NCBI GenBank assembly: GCA_963817785.1 | Contig: CAWFPL010000003.1 | Location: 124,001 to 188,000 of the forward strand | Direction: 5' to 3' | DNA length: 64,000 nt | Source: JAKALD01 sp963817785 | Lineage (GTDB): Bacteria > Pseudomonadota > Gammaproteobacteria > Burkholderiales > SG8-39 | Shown: positions 1 through 11,292 of the stretch, in pieces | How positions within the stretch are numbered: position 1 is the stretch's first letter | Layout of the letters: each line of letters starts with the position of its first letter | Position numbers and translations under genes: made by a program | Notes under the pieces: model-generated | Seen by the model: only the letters and a program-made list of their open reading frames with translations | What the model was told of the DNA's origin: nothing | Databases searched by the model: none

Positions 1-279
1 GGGCGCATCGCGCAGGGCATCGGTGATGCGCTGGTCCCGGAGCGCATGACGCTCACCGGGATGGCGCGGCTCATGAGCCGGGCGCGCGCCGTCGTCGGCG
101 TGGACACCGGGCTGGCGCACCTCGCGGCGGCCCTCGGAGTGCCGACGCTCGGCCTGTATTGCGGCTCCGATCCCGCGCTCACCGGGCTGTACGGCGGCGC
201 GCACGCGAGCAACCTCGGCGGCAAGGGCACGCCGCCGACGCCCGAGGCGGCGCTGCGCGCGCTCGCGGAGCTGGCCTGA
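1..279 (+). CDS. waaC: LPS heptosyltransferase I, C-terminal fragment
   Basis: Only the last 92 codons lie in the window; the frame is open from base 1. The visible part carries the glycosyltransferase-9 (ADP-heptose:LPS heptosyltransferase) signature VVGVDTGLAHLAAALGVPT, followed by the GLYCGSDP segment and a typical short C-terminal helix. The enzyme adds the first L-glycero-D-manno-heptose to Kdo2-lipid A at the cytoplasmic face of the inner membrane. The stop TGA overlaps the ATG of waaA by one base (TGATG), so the two are translationally coupled in an LPS core operon. The family is clear. The choice of WaaC over WaaF rests on the neighbour and the GSDPALTG wording. Confidence 0.85.
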   Translation, partial: GRIAQGIGDALVPERMTLTGMARLMSRARAVVGVDTGLAHLAAALGVPTLGLYCGSDPALTGLYGGAHASNLGGKGTPPTPEAALRALAELA

Positions 280-1586
280 TGTGGCGCTTCCTGTACACGC
301 TGCTGCTGCGCGTCGCGCTGCCGCTGACCCTGCTGCGGCTATGGTGGCGCGGGCGGCGCGAGCCCGGCTACCGCGAACACCTGGCCGAGCGCCTCGGCGA
401 CTACCGCATCGCGCCACGCCGCGAGCTGCTGTGGGTGCACGCGGTTTCGGTGGGCGAGGTGCGCGCTTCGGTGCCGCTGGTGCGTGCGCTGCAGCGCGAG
501 TTCGAGGGCCACGACGTGCTGCTGACCTGCATGACCGCCGCCGGGCGCGAAGCCGCGCAGCAGGCGTACGGCGACTCGGTGCTGCTCGCCTATCTGCCGT
601 ACGACCTTCCGGGCGCGGCGCAGCGCTTCCTCGGGCGCTTCCGGCCGCGGCTCGGCGTGCTGATGGAGACCGAGGTCTGGCCGAACCTGCTCGCCGCGTG
701 CCGCGCGCGGCGCGTACCGGTGGTGCTCGCCAACGCGCGCATGTCGGAAAAATCCGCGCGCCGGTACGCGCGCTGGAGCGCGATCACGCGGCCCGCTTTT
801 GCCGGCCTCGCGGCGGTGTGCGCGCAAAGCGCCGCGGACGCCGAGCGGCTGCGCGCGCTGGGCGGGGCCCGCGTTGTCCTGACCGGCAACCTCAAGTTCG
901 ACGTCGCGCCGGATGCGCGGCAGCTCGCCGAGGGCCGCGCGCTCAAGGCCGCGCTCGGGGTGCGGCCGGTGGTGCTGCTCGCCAGCACCCGCGAGGGCGA
1001 GGAGGCGATGCTGCTGGAGGCGCTCGCCCCGGCCGGCGGCGCAGGGCTGCTCGTGATCGTGCCGCGCCACCCGAGGCGCTTCGACGAGGTGGCGCGGCTG
1101 CTCGCGCAACGCGGCATCGCGACGGCGCGCCGCAGCCGCGGCGAGCTGCCCGGCCCGGACCACGCGGCTTACCTCGGCGACACCATGGGCGAGATGGCCT
1201 TCTATTACGCGCTCGCGGACGTCGCGCTCATCGGCGGCAGTTTCGCCCCGCTCGGCGGGCAAAACCTGATCGAAGCGTGCGCGGTGGGCGTGCCGGTGGT
1301 GGTCGGTCCCTACATGTTCAACTTCGCCGAGGCGACCCGCCTCGCCCTCGACGCGGGGGCTGCGCTGCAGGCGGACGGCGCGGCCGAGGCGGCGCGCGCC
1401 GCGCTCGAGCTGCTTCCGGATACCGCGCGCCGGGCGCGCATGGGCGCAGCGGGAATCGGGCTATGCGCGGCGCATCGGGGGGCGACCGAGCGACACCTCG
1501 CGGCGTGCCGCGAGCTGCTCAGTGCTCGAGGGCCTCGTCGACCTTCTGCAGGTCCTGTTCGTCGAGGCTGCCGCCGGCCGCCTTGA
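279..1586 (+). CDS. waaA: 3-deoxy-D-manno-octulosonic acid (Kdo) transferase
   Basis: A 435-residue inner-membrane enzyme that transfers Kdo from CMP-Kdo to lipid IVA. It has an N-terminal membrane anchor (residues 1-22), a Glycos_transf_N domain (about 35-205) with the invariant HAVSVGE motif (Glu60 is the expected catalytic base), the METEVWPN block near residue 130, and a C-terminal GT-B half with GGSFAPLGGQN and an EACAVGVPVVVGP donor-binding stretch. Length is close to the family norm of about 425. The ATG at 279 overlaps the waaC stop. The last 68 bases run antisense into the 3' end of the convergent tolC-like gene, so the extreme C-terminus is arginine-rich and probably not conserved. 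Confidence 0.95.
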   Translation: MWRFLYTLLLRVALPLTLLRLWWRGRREPGYREHLAERLGDYRIAPRRELLWVHAVSVGEVRASVPLVRALQREFEGHDVLLTCMTAAGREAAQQAYGDSVLLAYLPYDLPGAAQRFLGRFRPRLGVLMETEVWPNLLAACRARRVPVVLANARMSEKSARRYARWSAITRPAFAGLAAVCAQSAADAERLRALGGARVVLTGNLKFDVAPDARQLAEGRALKAALGVRPVVLLASTREGEEAMLLEALAPAGGAGLLVIVPRHPRRFDEVARLLAQRGIATARRSRGELPGPDHAAYLGDTMGEMAFYYALADVALIGGSFAPLGGQNLIEACAVGVPVVVGPYMFNFAEATRLALDAGAALQADGAAEAARAALELLPDTARRARMGAAGIGLCAAHRGATERHLAACRELLSARGPRRPSAGPVRRGCRRPP

Positions 1587-2856
1587 GCTTGAGCTCGCTG
1601 GTGATGGTGTTGTAGCGCGCGAGGGCCAGGTCGCGCTTGGTGGAATACACCTGCTGTTGCGCGTTCAGCACGTCGATCTCGATGCGCACGCCGACCTCGT
1701 AGCCGAGCTTGTTCGAGTCGAGCGCGCTCTGCGACGACACCAGCGCCTGCTCGAGCGCGGCCACCTGAGCCACGCCGTTCGCCACCGCCAGATAGGACTG
1801 CTGCGCGTTGAGCGCGGAGGTGCGGCGGGCGTTCGCCAGCGCCTCCTTGCCTTGCTCGTAGTTCGCCGCGGCCTCGCGCGCACGCGAGCTGATCGATCCG
1901 CCCTGGTACAGCGGCAGCGCGAACTGGAAGCCGACCGTGCCCTGGTCGACGTTGGTGCCCAAGGTCGAGACCGAGTTTCCGGTCTGGTCGGTGGTGCCGT
2001 AGGTGGCGACGAAGTCGAGCGTCGGGTAGTGGCCGGCCTGGGCGCGCTTCGCCTCGAGCTGCGCGATCTCGGTCCCGGCCTCCTGGACCTGCACCGGGTA
2101 GGCGTGCTTCTGCGCCAGCGCTACCCAGGCGTCCATATTGTTCGGCTGCGGCAGCGAGAGCTTGACGTCGGGACGCAGCGGCTCGAGCGACGCGTACTCC
2201 TTGCCGGTGATCTGCTCCAGCACGCGCTTCTTGTTGTCGAGGTCGTTCTGCGCGGCGATCTCCTGCGCCGCGGCCAGGTCGTAGCGCGCCTGGGCGTCGT
2301 GCGTGTCGACGATGGTCGCGGTGCCGACCTCGAAGTTGCGCTTGGCCTGTTGCAGCTGCTCGGCGATCGCCTTCTTTTGCGCGCGCACCAGCTCGAGCGT
2401 GTCCTGCGCTCCGAGCACGTCGAAGTACGCCTGCGCGACGCGCAGGATCAAATCCTGGCCGGCTTGGCCGAAGCTCGCCTCGGCCTGCTTCACCTGGTAT
2501 CCGGCTTCGTCGTATTGCAGGAAGTTCTGCTTGCGGTACACCGGCTGCGTCAGCGTGAGCTGGTAGCCGTTGGTCTCGAAGTGGCGCCGGCCGAGCGGCA
2601 GGCCGGTGATCGCGCCCGTGTCCCTCGGCGAGGCGTTCATGTCGGTGCGGGTGGTGCTGGCGGCCAGGCCGATGTTCGGCAGCAGCAACGCGCGCCCCTG
2701 CGGCAGCTTCTCCAGGCCCGCCTGCAGCGCGTAGCGCGCCGCGGCGTACTGCGCGTCGTAGGCGCGCGCATCGCGGTAGACCTGCATCAGGTCCTCGGCG
2801 TGCGCCCCCAGGGGCAGGGCCGCCAAGGCGAGGACGATGCCGGTGCGCAGATTCAC
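1519..2856 (-). CDS. tolC: TolC-family type I secretion/efflux outer membrane protein
   Basis: A 445-residue outer-membrane channel. The GTG start at 2856 gives a signal peptide (LRTGIVLALAALPLGAHA), then the TolC-type opening EDLMQVYRDARAYDAQYAAAR and two OEP repeats of long alpha-helical hairpins (about 25-215 and 230-430). It is the exit duct for inner-membrane ABC or RND pumps. No lipobox, unlike the two NodT-type factors later in the window, so it is a TolC rather than an OprM type. No strong Shine-Dalgarno sits before the GTG. It lies 20 bases after a rhodanese gene and a Pcm-like gene, in the pcm-rhodanese-tolC-waaA arrangement I know from betaproteobacteria. Confidence 0.9.
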   Translation of the reverse strand: MNLRTGIVLALAALPLGAHAEDLMQVYRDARAYDAQYAAARYALQAGLEKLPQGRALLLPNIGLAASTTRTDMNASPRDTGAITGLPLGRRHFETNGYQLTLTQPVYRKQNFLQYDEAGYQVKQAEASFGQAGQDLILRVAQAYFDVLGAQDTLELVRAQKKAIAEQLQQAKRNFEVGTATIVDTHDAQARYDLAAAQEIAAQNDLDNKKRVLEQITGKEYASLEPLRPDVKLSLPQPNNMDAWVALAQKHAYPVQVQEAGTEIAQLEAKRAQAGHYPTLDFVATYGTTDQTGNSVSTLGTNVDQGTVGFQFALPLYQGGSISSRAREAAANYEQGKEALANARRTSALNAQQSYLAVANGVAQVAALEQALVSSQSALDSNKLGYEVGVRIEIDVLNAQQQVYSTKRDLALARYNTITSELKLKAAGGSLDEQDLQKVDEALEH

Positions 2857-2876
2857 GAGGCTGCCGGCTTGATCGA

Positions 2877-3200
2877 TCAGTAAACGGGCATCGCCGGATC
2901 GACGGTGCGCGCCCACGCATCCACCCCTCCGGCCAGGTTGTAGACCTCCGCGAAGCCCTGCCGCACGAGGAAGTGCGCGACCTGGAAGCTCCTGCTGCCG
3001 TGGTGGCAGATGACGACCATGGGCACCGACGGGTCGAGCTCCGCCAGGCGCGCCGGCAGGGTGCGCATCGGCATGTGCTGCGAATCCGGAATGCGGCAGG
3101 TCTGGAACTCCCAGGGCTCGCGCACGTCGAGCAGGACCGGCTTGTCGCGGCCCGGGTCGGCGAGCCAGTCGATCAGTTGGGCGGGGGTGACGTTCTTCAT
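2877..3200 (-). CDS. Rhodanese-like sulfurtransferase (single domain)
   Basis: A 107-residue single rhodanese domain. It contains LLDVREPWEF (CH2A-like) and the active-site loop CHHGSRS with Cys65 as the persulfide-carrying residue. The loop length (CxxGxR type) fits small GlpE/ThiI-like sulfurtransferases that move sulfane sulfur. It lies between the Pcm-like gene (9-base gap) and tolC (20-base gap), so the three are probably co-transcribed. The physiological sulfur acceptor cannot be read from the sequence. Confidence 0.9.
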   Translation of the reverse strand: MKNVTPAQLIDWLADPGRDKPVLLDVREPWEFQTCRIPDSQHMPMRTLPARLAELDPSVPMVVICHHGSRSFQVAHFLVRQGFAEVYNLAGGVDAWARTVDPAMPVY

Positions 3201-3209
3201 GGGTGCGCG

Positions 3210-3872
3210 TCAGAACTTGAAGCGTGACGGATGCGCGGCATTCACCAGCGGCGCGAGCAGCGTCTCGAACAGCTCCGCGGTGTGGCAGGCGCCGGGGGCG
3301 ACGCAGGTGATGATCCGCGCCGACATGACCGGGGCGTCGCCGACCACGGCGAACAGCCGCCCGCCGGGGGCGAGCTGGTCGAGCAGCGGCTGCGGCACCA
3401 GCGGGGTCGAGCCGGTGAGCACGATCACGTCGTAGGGCGCCCAGCGCGAGTCGCCGCAGGCGGCATCGCCGACCTCGAGCGTGACGTTGTCGACGCCGTG
3501 GCGCTCGACGTTCTTCCTGCCGAACGCGGCGAGCGCCGGCTTGATCTCGAGCGAATAGACGTGCGCGGCCCGGTGCGCGAGCAGCGCGCACAGATACCCG
3601 CTGCCCGTGCCGACCTCCAGGACACGGTCGGATTTCTGCACCGCCAGCTCCTGCACCACGCGCGCCTCGAGCCTGGGCGCCCACATCTTCTCGCCCTCGC
3701 CGATCGGGATCTCCATGTCGGTGAAGGCGAGGCTCCTGTAGGTCTCGGGGACGAACTCTTCGCGCGGCACGACGTACAGCAGGTTCAGCACGTCCTGGTC
3801 GAGCACGTCCCAGGGACGGATCTGCTGCTCGACCATGTTGAAGCGCGCCTGCTCGAAATCCATGGAGATCAT
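3210..3872 (-). CDS. Protein-L-isoaspartate O-methyltransferase family protein
   Basis: About 220 residues of the PCMT family: a Rossmann SAM-binding fold with motif I VLEVGTGSGYLCALLA (about residues 79-94) and post-motif LAPGGRLFAVVGD. The N-terminus MDFEQARFNMVEQQIRPWDV is the form usual in beta- and gammaproteobacterial paralogues encoded beside tolC. In these the classical Pcm substrate residues are partly altered and the true substrate is uncertain. Two ATGs are possible (3872 and 3863); neither has a clear ribosome site. Members repair isoaspartyl damage in cytosolic proteins, but that activity is inferred from the family only. Confidence 0.85.
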   Translation of the reverse strand: MISMDFEQARFNMVEQQIRPWDVLDQDVLNLLYVVPREEFVPETYRSLAFTDMEIPIGEGEKMWAPRLEARVVQELAVQKSDRVLEVGTGSGYLCALLAHRAAHVYSLEIKPALAAFGRKNVERHGVDNVTLEVGDAACGDSRWAPYDVIVLTGSTPLVPQPLLDQLAPGGRLFAVVGDAPVMSARIITCVAPGACHTAELFETLLAPLVNAAHPSRFKF

Positions 3873-4101
3873 CGCGGGAACGGAGCCGGAGGGGGTCGTC
3901 AGTGTACCAAAGTGGCCCCGGCGGCCGGCCGAACGGGCCGCCACTGCAGGCCTTTGCCTTTCAGGGTGTACATCGATACCCCCTATGGTATATTGCTGCG
4001 GCGCAAAATATCAAGCCCGGCAAAGCGGCCTTGTTCGCTGAACGGCAATTGCCGCAAACCCTTTCTTGTAATTCGGGGGGCTTTGCAGTAGCTTCGCCGG
4101 A

Positions 4102-4187
4102 CACGCAGGGGTCCTGGCAGGTGCGTGCTGCCGGGTGAGAGATACCCTCGGAACCTGACGCGGGTAATGCCGCCGTAGGGACGCGTG
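4102..4187 (+). promoter_or_regulatory. TPP riboswitch (THI element) upstream of thiC
   Basis: The conserved blocks are present in order: TGAGA at 4136-4140, ACCTGA at 4153-4158, GGGTAATGCC at 4162-4171 and GTAGGGA at 4175-4181. A P1 stem is formed by CACGC (4102-4106) with GCGTG (4183-4187). Thiamine pyrophosphate binding should repress thiC, whose start codon lies 61 bases downstream. The spacer holds the GAGGAGA ribosome site, so control of translation start is likely. Confidence 0.95.
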
Positions 4188-4248
4188 AAATCGCGCGCTC
4201 CCTCCCTCGTTCCGACCGTCCGGGATCCCCGCCCCGAGGAGAGCCGCC

Positions 4249-6120
<1,872 letters not shown>

Positions 6121-6312
6121 GGCGCGCGGGTGGCCGGGCGCCGGATCCAGCGATAAGATTGAAAAAGAATGTAAGGAGACGCGCGTCCGCGCGCTTTCGT
6201 CGCCTCCGGGCGCGGAGCCTCACGGTCCGCAGTGGTGCCGCCTGCCAAGTCGTGCCTTCGGGCCGGCGCGGGGCTGCGGTAGCATGCGGGATCCAGGTAC
6301 GGGAGCGCGAGG

Positions 6313-7593
<1,281 letters not shown>

Positions 7594-7645
7594 GGGGCGG
7601 CGCGGGGCGCACTCTCGCGAAGGCGCGTGCTACCATCCGCGCGCC

Positions 7646-8470
7646 ATGACGCATCTGGTGCTGCTGCACGCGCTCATCCTCGGCATCGTCGAGGGCCTCA
7701 CGGAGTTCCTGCCGGTATCGAGCACCGGCCACCTCATTCTCGCGGGTGACCTGCTCGGCTTCGACGACGCCAAGGCCAAGGTCTTCGAGATCGTCATCCA
7801 GACCGGCGCGATGCTCGCGATCGTGTGGGAGTACCGCAGCCGCTTCGCGCACGTGCTCGCGCGCTTCCCTACCGAGCCCACCGCGCGCCGCTTCGTCATG
7901 AACCTGGCGATCGCCTTCATGCCTGCGGCCGTGATCGGCCTGGCGTTCGAGCACGCCATCAAGCAACGCCTTTTCAGCGCCGTGCCGGTCGCGCTCGCGT
8001 TCATCGTCGGCGGCTTCGTGATCCTGTGGGCCGAGCGGCGCAACCACCGCACGCGCGTCGAGAAGGTCGACGACATGACCTGGAAGGACGCGCTGAAAGT
8101 GGGCTTCGCGCAGGCGTTCGCGCTGATTCCCGGCACCTCGCGCTCCGGGGCCACCATCATCGGCGGCATGCTGTTCGGGCTGTCGCGGCGTGCGGCGACC
8201 GAGTTCTCGTTCTTCCTCGCGGTACCGACGCTGGTGGCGGCGGGCGCTTACGACTTGTTCAAGCACCGGGCGCTGCTCTCGGCGAGCGATCTCGGCATGT
8301 TCGCGGTCGGCTCCGCGGCGGCGTTCGTGGCGGCGTTCCTGTGCGTGCGTTGGCTGATTCGCTACGTCGCGACGCACGACTTCAGGCCCTTCGCCTGGTA
8401 CCGGATCGCGTTCGGACTGGTCGTGCTGTGGACCGCCTACAGCGGCGCCGTGAACTGGTCCGGCGGCTGA
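7646..8470 (+). CDS. uppP: Undecaprenyl-diphosphatase
   Basis: A 274-residue integral membrane protein of the BacA/UppP family that recycles undecaprenyl pyrophosphate for peptidoglycan and LPS synthesis and confers bacitracin tolerance. Both signature blocks are present: EGLTEFLPVSSTGH near residues 15-28 and PGTSRSGATI near 162-171. Seven to eight hydrophobic helices are predicted. Its stop codon lies within a short palindrome that also holds the stop of the convergent rhodanese gene. Confidence 0.97.
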   Translation: MTHLVLLHALILGIVEGLTEFLPVSSTGHLILAGDLLGFDDAKAKVFEIVIQTGAMLAIVWEYRSRFAHVLARFPTEPTARRFVMNLAIAFMPAAVIGLAFEHAIKQRLFSAVPVALAFIVGGFVILWAERRNHRTRVEKVDDMTWKDALKVGFAQAFALIPGTSRSGATIIGGMLFGLSRRAATEFSFFLAVPTLVAAGAYDLFKHRALLSASDLGMFAVGSAAAFVAAFLCVRWLIRYVATHDFRPFAWYRIAFGLVVLWTAYSGAVNWSGG

Positions 8471-8483
8471 AGAAGCTTCAGCC
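8465..8483. terminator. Short palindrome shared by two convergent stop codons
   Basis: GGCTGAA (8465-8471) and TTCAGCC (8477-8483) form a 7-bp stem with a 5-base loop. The TGA stops of uppP (top strand) and of the rhodanese gene (bottom strand) each sit in one arm. There is no T-run, so strength as a terminator is uncertain. Confidence 0.5.
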
Positions 8484-8924
8484 TTGAATCCAGGGCAGGC
8501 CGGCCACGCGCCAGCCTCCGACCGAATTGCGGTGCTGCAGGGCGTCCTTGTCGCCCTCGAAGCCTTCCAGCACGTTGTAGCACTCGCGCCAGCCGGCCGC
8601 GGTGGCTGCGGCGGCGGCCTCGTGCGAACGCCCGCCCGAGCGGCACAGGAACATGACCGGCTCATCCTTGTCGACCAGTTCCTCGAGCTCGGAGAGAAAG
8701 TCGGAGTTCAGCTTGCTTCCGGGGTAGCTGTTCCATTCGACGGGAAGCGCCCCCGGAACGCGCCCGACCCAGTACAGCTCCGCGTGCGTGCGCACGTCGA
8801 CCAGCCTCGTCTGTGCCTGCATGAGCGTGAACGCTTCGCCCGGCAGCAAAGCGCCGGCATAGGTCAGGTTCATCCTGCGCGCACGCTCCCGTGCGGCCCG
8901 CTTGATCGCTTCGATGCTGCTCAT
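8478..8924 (-). CDS. Rhodanese-like domain protein
   Basis: A 148-residue protein with one rhodanese domain (about residues 25-140). It contains RLVDVRTHAEL and the active-site loop CRSGGRS (Cys94), then the conserved tail GWRVAGLPW. An N-terminal helical stretch rich in Arg/Ala (residues 5-17) precedes the domain. The ATG at 8924 follows an AAGGAA ribosome site. It reads convergently with uppP and divergently from glnA across the NtrC/sigma-54 control region. It is probably a cytosolic sulfur-transfer protein; the partner is unknown. Confidence 0.88.
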   Translation of the reverse strand: MSSIEAIKRAARERARRMNLTYAGALLPGEAFTLMQAQTRLVDVRTHAELYWVGRVPGALPVEWNSYPGSKLNSDFLSELEELVDKDEPVMFLCRSGGRSHEAAAAATAAGWRECYNVLEGFEGDKDALQHRNSVGGWRVAGLPWIQG

Positions 8925-8983
8925 GGGGTTCCTTCGCGCGCCCATTATAGAGGCCGCTCCGTGGCGGTCTCTGCGCGCGTGCC

Positions 8984-9028
8984 GCACTGATTAGGTGCGA
9001 ATTTTGGTCACCAGCACTACTTAGGTGC
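8984..9028 (+). promoter_or_regulatory. Two NtrC-type enhancer palindromes upstream of glnA
   Basis: Two copies of the NtrC consensus GCAC-N7-GTGC are seen at 8984-8998 and 9014-9028, 30 bp centre to centre, i.e. close to three helical turns. A third half-site GCACCA starts at 9061. They lie about 65-110 bp upstream of the -24/-12 promoter, the usual enhancer distance. The first site also overlaps the presumed promoter region of the divergent rhodanese gene. Confidence 0.88.
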
Positions 9029-9092
9029 GCGCGATTTGCGTAAAATGGCCACGATAGCTTGCACCAAAGGGGATCGAAGTGTAAGGGTCCCG

Positions 9093-9108
9093 TGGCACGG
9101 AACCTGCT
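9093..9108 (+). promoter_or_regulatory. Sigma-54 (-24/-12) promoter of glnA
   Basis: TGGCACGGAACCTGCT has GG and GC exactly ten bases apart, matching the RpoN consensus TGGCAC-N5-TTGCW at nearly every position. The transcription start expected about 12 bases on leaves a leader of about 55 bases before the glnA ATG at 9174. Confidence 0.9.
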
Positions 9109-9173
9109 CAATTTGACGCGTCCGGCCGCTTTCGCGGCCCGCTTTCATTCATGCCCACTCAGGAGTTTTAAAA

Positions 9174-10589
9174 ATGGCGATGACGCCAGATGACGTCTTG
9201 AAAATGCTCAAGGACAAGGAAGTCAAGTTCGTCGACCTCCGTTTCACGGATACGCGCGGCAAGGAGCAACACGTGCAGGTCCCGGTGAAGCATTTCACCA
9301 AGGACAAATTCGAGTCGGGCCACGCCTTCGACGGCTCGTCGATCGCGGGCTGGAAGGGGATCCAGGCTTCCGACATGCTGCTGATGCCCGACCCCGTGAG
9401 CGCGCGCATGGATCCGTTCACGGACGAGCCGGTGCTCAACATCTCCTGCGACGTCGTCGAGCCAACCGACGGCAAGCCCTACGATCGCTGCCCGCGCGGC
9501 ATCGCCAAGCGCGCGGAGGCCTATCTCAAGTCGACCGGCCTGGGCGACGTGTCCTACTTCGGGCCGGAGCCCGAGTTCTTCGTGTTCGACGGCGTGACCT
9601 GGAGCATCGACATGTCGGGCGCGTCGGTGAAGATCCGCTCGGAAGAGGCACCGTGGTCCTCGGGGATCGACTACGAATCGGGCAACATGGGGCACCGCGC
9701 TCCGGTGAAGGGCGGCTACTTCCCGGTAGCGCCCGTGGACACGCTGCAGGACATCCGCAACGCGATGTCGCTCGCGCTCGAGCAGCAGGGCGTCGACGTC
9801 GAGGTGCATCATCACGAGGTGGCCGCCGCCGGGCAGTGCGAGATTGGCACGCGCTTCGCGCCGTTGGTGCAGCGCGCCGACTGGATGCAGATCCTGAAGT
9901 ACACGGTGTGGAACGTCGCGCATTCGTACGGCAAGACGGCCACCTTCATGCCGAAGCCGATCGTCGGCGACAACGGCTCGGGCATGCACGTGCACCAGTC
10001 GGTGTGGAAGGGCGGCGAGAACCTGTTCGCCGGCAACGGCTATGCCGGCCTGTCGGAGTTCGCGCTGCACTACATCGGCGGCATCATCAAGCACGCGCGG
10101 GCGCTGAACGCGATCACCAACCCGGGTACCAACTCGTACAAGCGCCTGGTGCCGGGCTTCGAGGCGCCGATCAATTTGGCGTACTCGGCGCGCAACCGCT
10201 CGGCGTCCTGCCGCATTCCGTACGTTTCGAGCCCGAAGGCGCGCCGCGTCGAGGTCCGCTTCCCGGACCCGACCGCCAATCCGTACCTTACCTTTGCAGC
10301 CATGCTGATGGCGGGCCTCGACGGGGTGCAGAACAAGATCCATCCCGGGGATCCGATCGACAAGAACCTGTACGACCTGCCCCCGGAAGAAGCCAAGAAG
10401 GTGCCGAACGTGTGCTCCTCGCTCGACATGGCGCTCGATTACCTCGACAAGGGGCGCGCCTTCCTCACCAAGGGCGGCGTGTTCTCGGACGAGTTCATCG
10501 ACTCTTACATCGGCCTGAAGATGGAGGAGGTCACGCGCTTCCGCATGACCACCCACCCGGTCGAGTTCGACATGTACTACAGCTCCTGA
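9174..10589 (+). CDS. glnA: Glutamine synthetase type I (GSI-beta)
   Basis: A 471-residue enzyme joining glutamate and ammonia with ATP. The beta-grasp N-terminus (FVDLRFTDTRGKEQHV) is followed by the catalytic domain with FDGSSIAGW, FGPEPEFFVFD, the NGSGMHVHQS ATP-binding block, NRSASCRIP, and the adenylylation tyrosine (Tyr400) in NLYDLPPEE. Adenylylation control by GlnE is therefore expected. An AGGAG site precedes the ATG at 9174. Driven by NtrC and sigma-54 from the sites just upstream; followed by a hairpin terminator and then the DUF4124-ntrBC genes. Confidence 0.99.
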   Translation: MAMTPDDVLKMLKDKEVKFVDLRFTDTRGKEQHVQVPVKHFTKDKFESGHAFDGSSIAGWKGIQASDMLLMPDPVSARMDPFTDEPVLNISCDVVEPTDGKPYDRCPRGIAKRAEAYLKSTGLGDVSYFGPEPEFFVFDGVTWSIDMSGASVKIRSEEAPWSSGIDYESGNMGHRAPVKGGYFPVAPVDTLQDIRNAMSLALEQQGVDVEVHHHEVAAAGQCEIGTRFAPLVQRADWMQILKYTVWNVAHSYGKTATFMPKPIVGDNGSGMHVHQSVWKGGENLFAGNGYAGLSEFALHYIGGIIKHARALNAITNPGTNSYKRLVPGFEAPINLAYSARNRSASCRIPYVSSPKARRVEVRFPDPTANPYLTFAAMLMAGLDGVQNKIHPGDPIDKNLYDLPPEEAKKVPNVCSSLDMALDYLDKGRAFLTKGGVFSDEFIDSYIGLKMEEVTRFRMTTHPVEFDMYYSS

Positions 10590-10598
10590 CGGGGAGCC

Positions 10599-10630
10599 GG
10601 GGCGGGCCGCCGGCCTTTCCGGCCCGCCCC
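10599..10630 (+). terminator. Hairpin terminator after glnA
   Basis: A perfect 10-bp stem, GGGGCGGGCC (10599-10608) with GGCCCGCCCC (10621-10630), closes a 12-base loop 10 bases after the glnA stop. There is no T-tract, so it may attenuate rather than fully stop read-through into the ntr genes. Confidence 0.7.
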
Positions 10631-10682
10631 ATGCCGGATGCCGCCGAGGCAGCCGGAATTCGTGCGATAGTTGGCACCGGAG

Positions 10683-10700
10683 CGGGCGGATACCCGCCCG
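10683..10700 (+). terminator. Second GC hairpin in the glnA-DUF4124 gap
   Basis: CGGGCGG (10683-10689) pairs with CCGCCCG (10694-10700) across a 4-base loop and is followed by a T/C-rich run. With the hairpin at 10599 it makes a tandem barrier between glnA and the ntr operon. Confidence 0.5.
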
Positions 10701-10772
10701 GTCTTTCCTGTTTGCAAAAACTCACTTTTCTGGCATAGACTTAGGTTTGGTATTTCACGCTCCTTCTGAACG

Positions 10773-11258
10773 ATGCGCGGTCTCCGCTGCAGCATGTTCG
10801 TGGTGCTGGCCCTCGCCGCCGGAGCGGCGCGTGCTCAAGTCACTGAAATCTGGAAGTGCGTCGACGCGCAGGGCGCAGTCCTGTTCACCAGCGAGCGGCG
10901 CGACACCGCTGGAAAAAAGTGCGAGCTGCTGTCGCGCCAGGCGGTGAACGTGGTGCCGATGCAGAAGCCCGGCGTGCGGATTCCCTCGCCATCGGGTTTC
11001 CCGCGCGAGAGCAGCGCGGCACACTCGGCGGCGAAGGAGCGCCAGCGGCAGACGCTCGAGCAGGAGCTGACCAAGGAGCAGGACGACCTCGCGCAGGCGC
11101 AAAAGGCGCTCGCCGAGCAGGAGTCGGTGCGCTACGGCAACGAGCACAACTACCAGCGCGTGCTCGATCGCCTGCAGCCGTACAAGGACAAGGTCGAACT
11201 GCACCAGAAGAACATCGAGGCGCTTCAGCGCGAGATCAGCAACCTCGACAAGAACTGA
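10773..11258 (+). CDS. DUF4124-type periplasmic protein between glnA and ntrBC
   Basis: 161 residues: a signal peptide (MFVVLALAAGAARA, cleavage near residue 21), then a DUF4124-like head (EIWKCVDAQGAVLFTSERRD) and a charged helical tail (about 85-160) likely to form a coiled coil. Start at 10773, with a second ATG at 10794 that would give a shorter signal. A protein of this type occurs at the same place, between glnA and ntrB, in many betaproteobacteria. Its function is not known, and no enzyme motif is visible. Confidence 0.75.
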   Translation: MRGLRCSMFVVLALAAGAARAQVTEIWKCVDAQGAVLFTSERRDTAGKKCELLSRQAVNVVPMQKPGVRIPSPSGFPRESSAAHSAAKERQRQTLEQELTKEQDDLAQAQKALAEQESVRYGNEHNYQRVLDRLQPYKDKVELHQKNIEALQREISNLDKN

Positions 11259-11292
11259 GCGGGCGCCTCGCTCGCCCGGCCGAGCCTCGCGC

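Noticed and set aside
4102..4187. Considered whether the thiC leader might be a cobalamin riboswitch
   Set aside because: All blocks match the THI element in order, and the downstream gene is thiC.
10660..10772. Possible sigma-54 promoter before the DUF4124 gene (TGGCACCGGAGCGGGC)
   Set aside because: The GG-GC distance is eleven bases, one more than required, and the GC lies within a hairpin stem.
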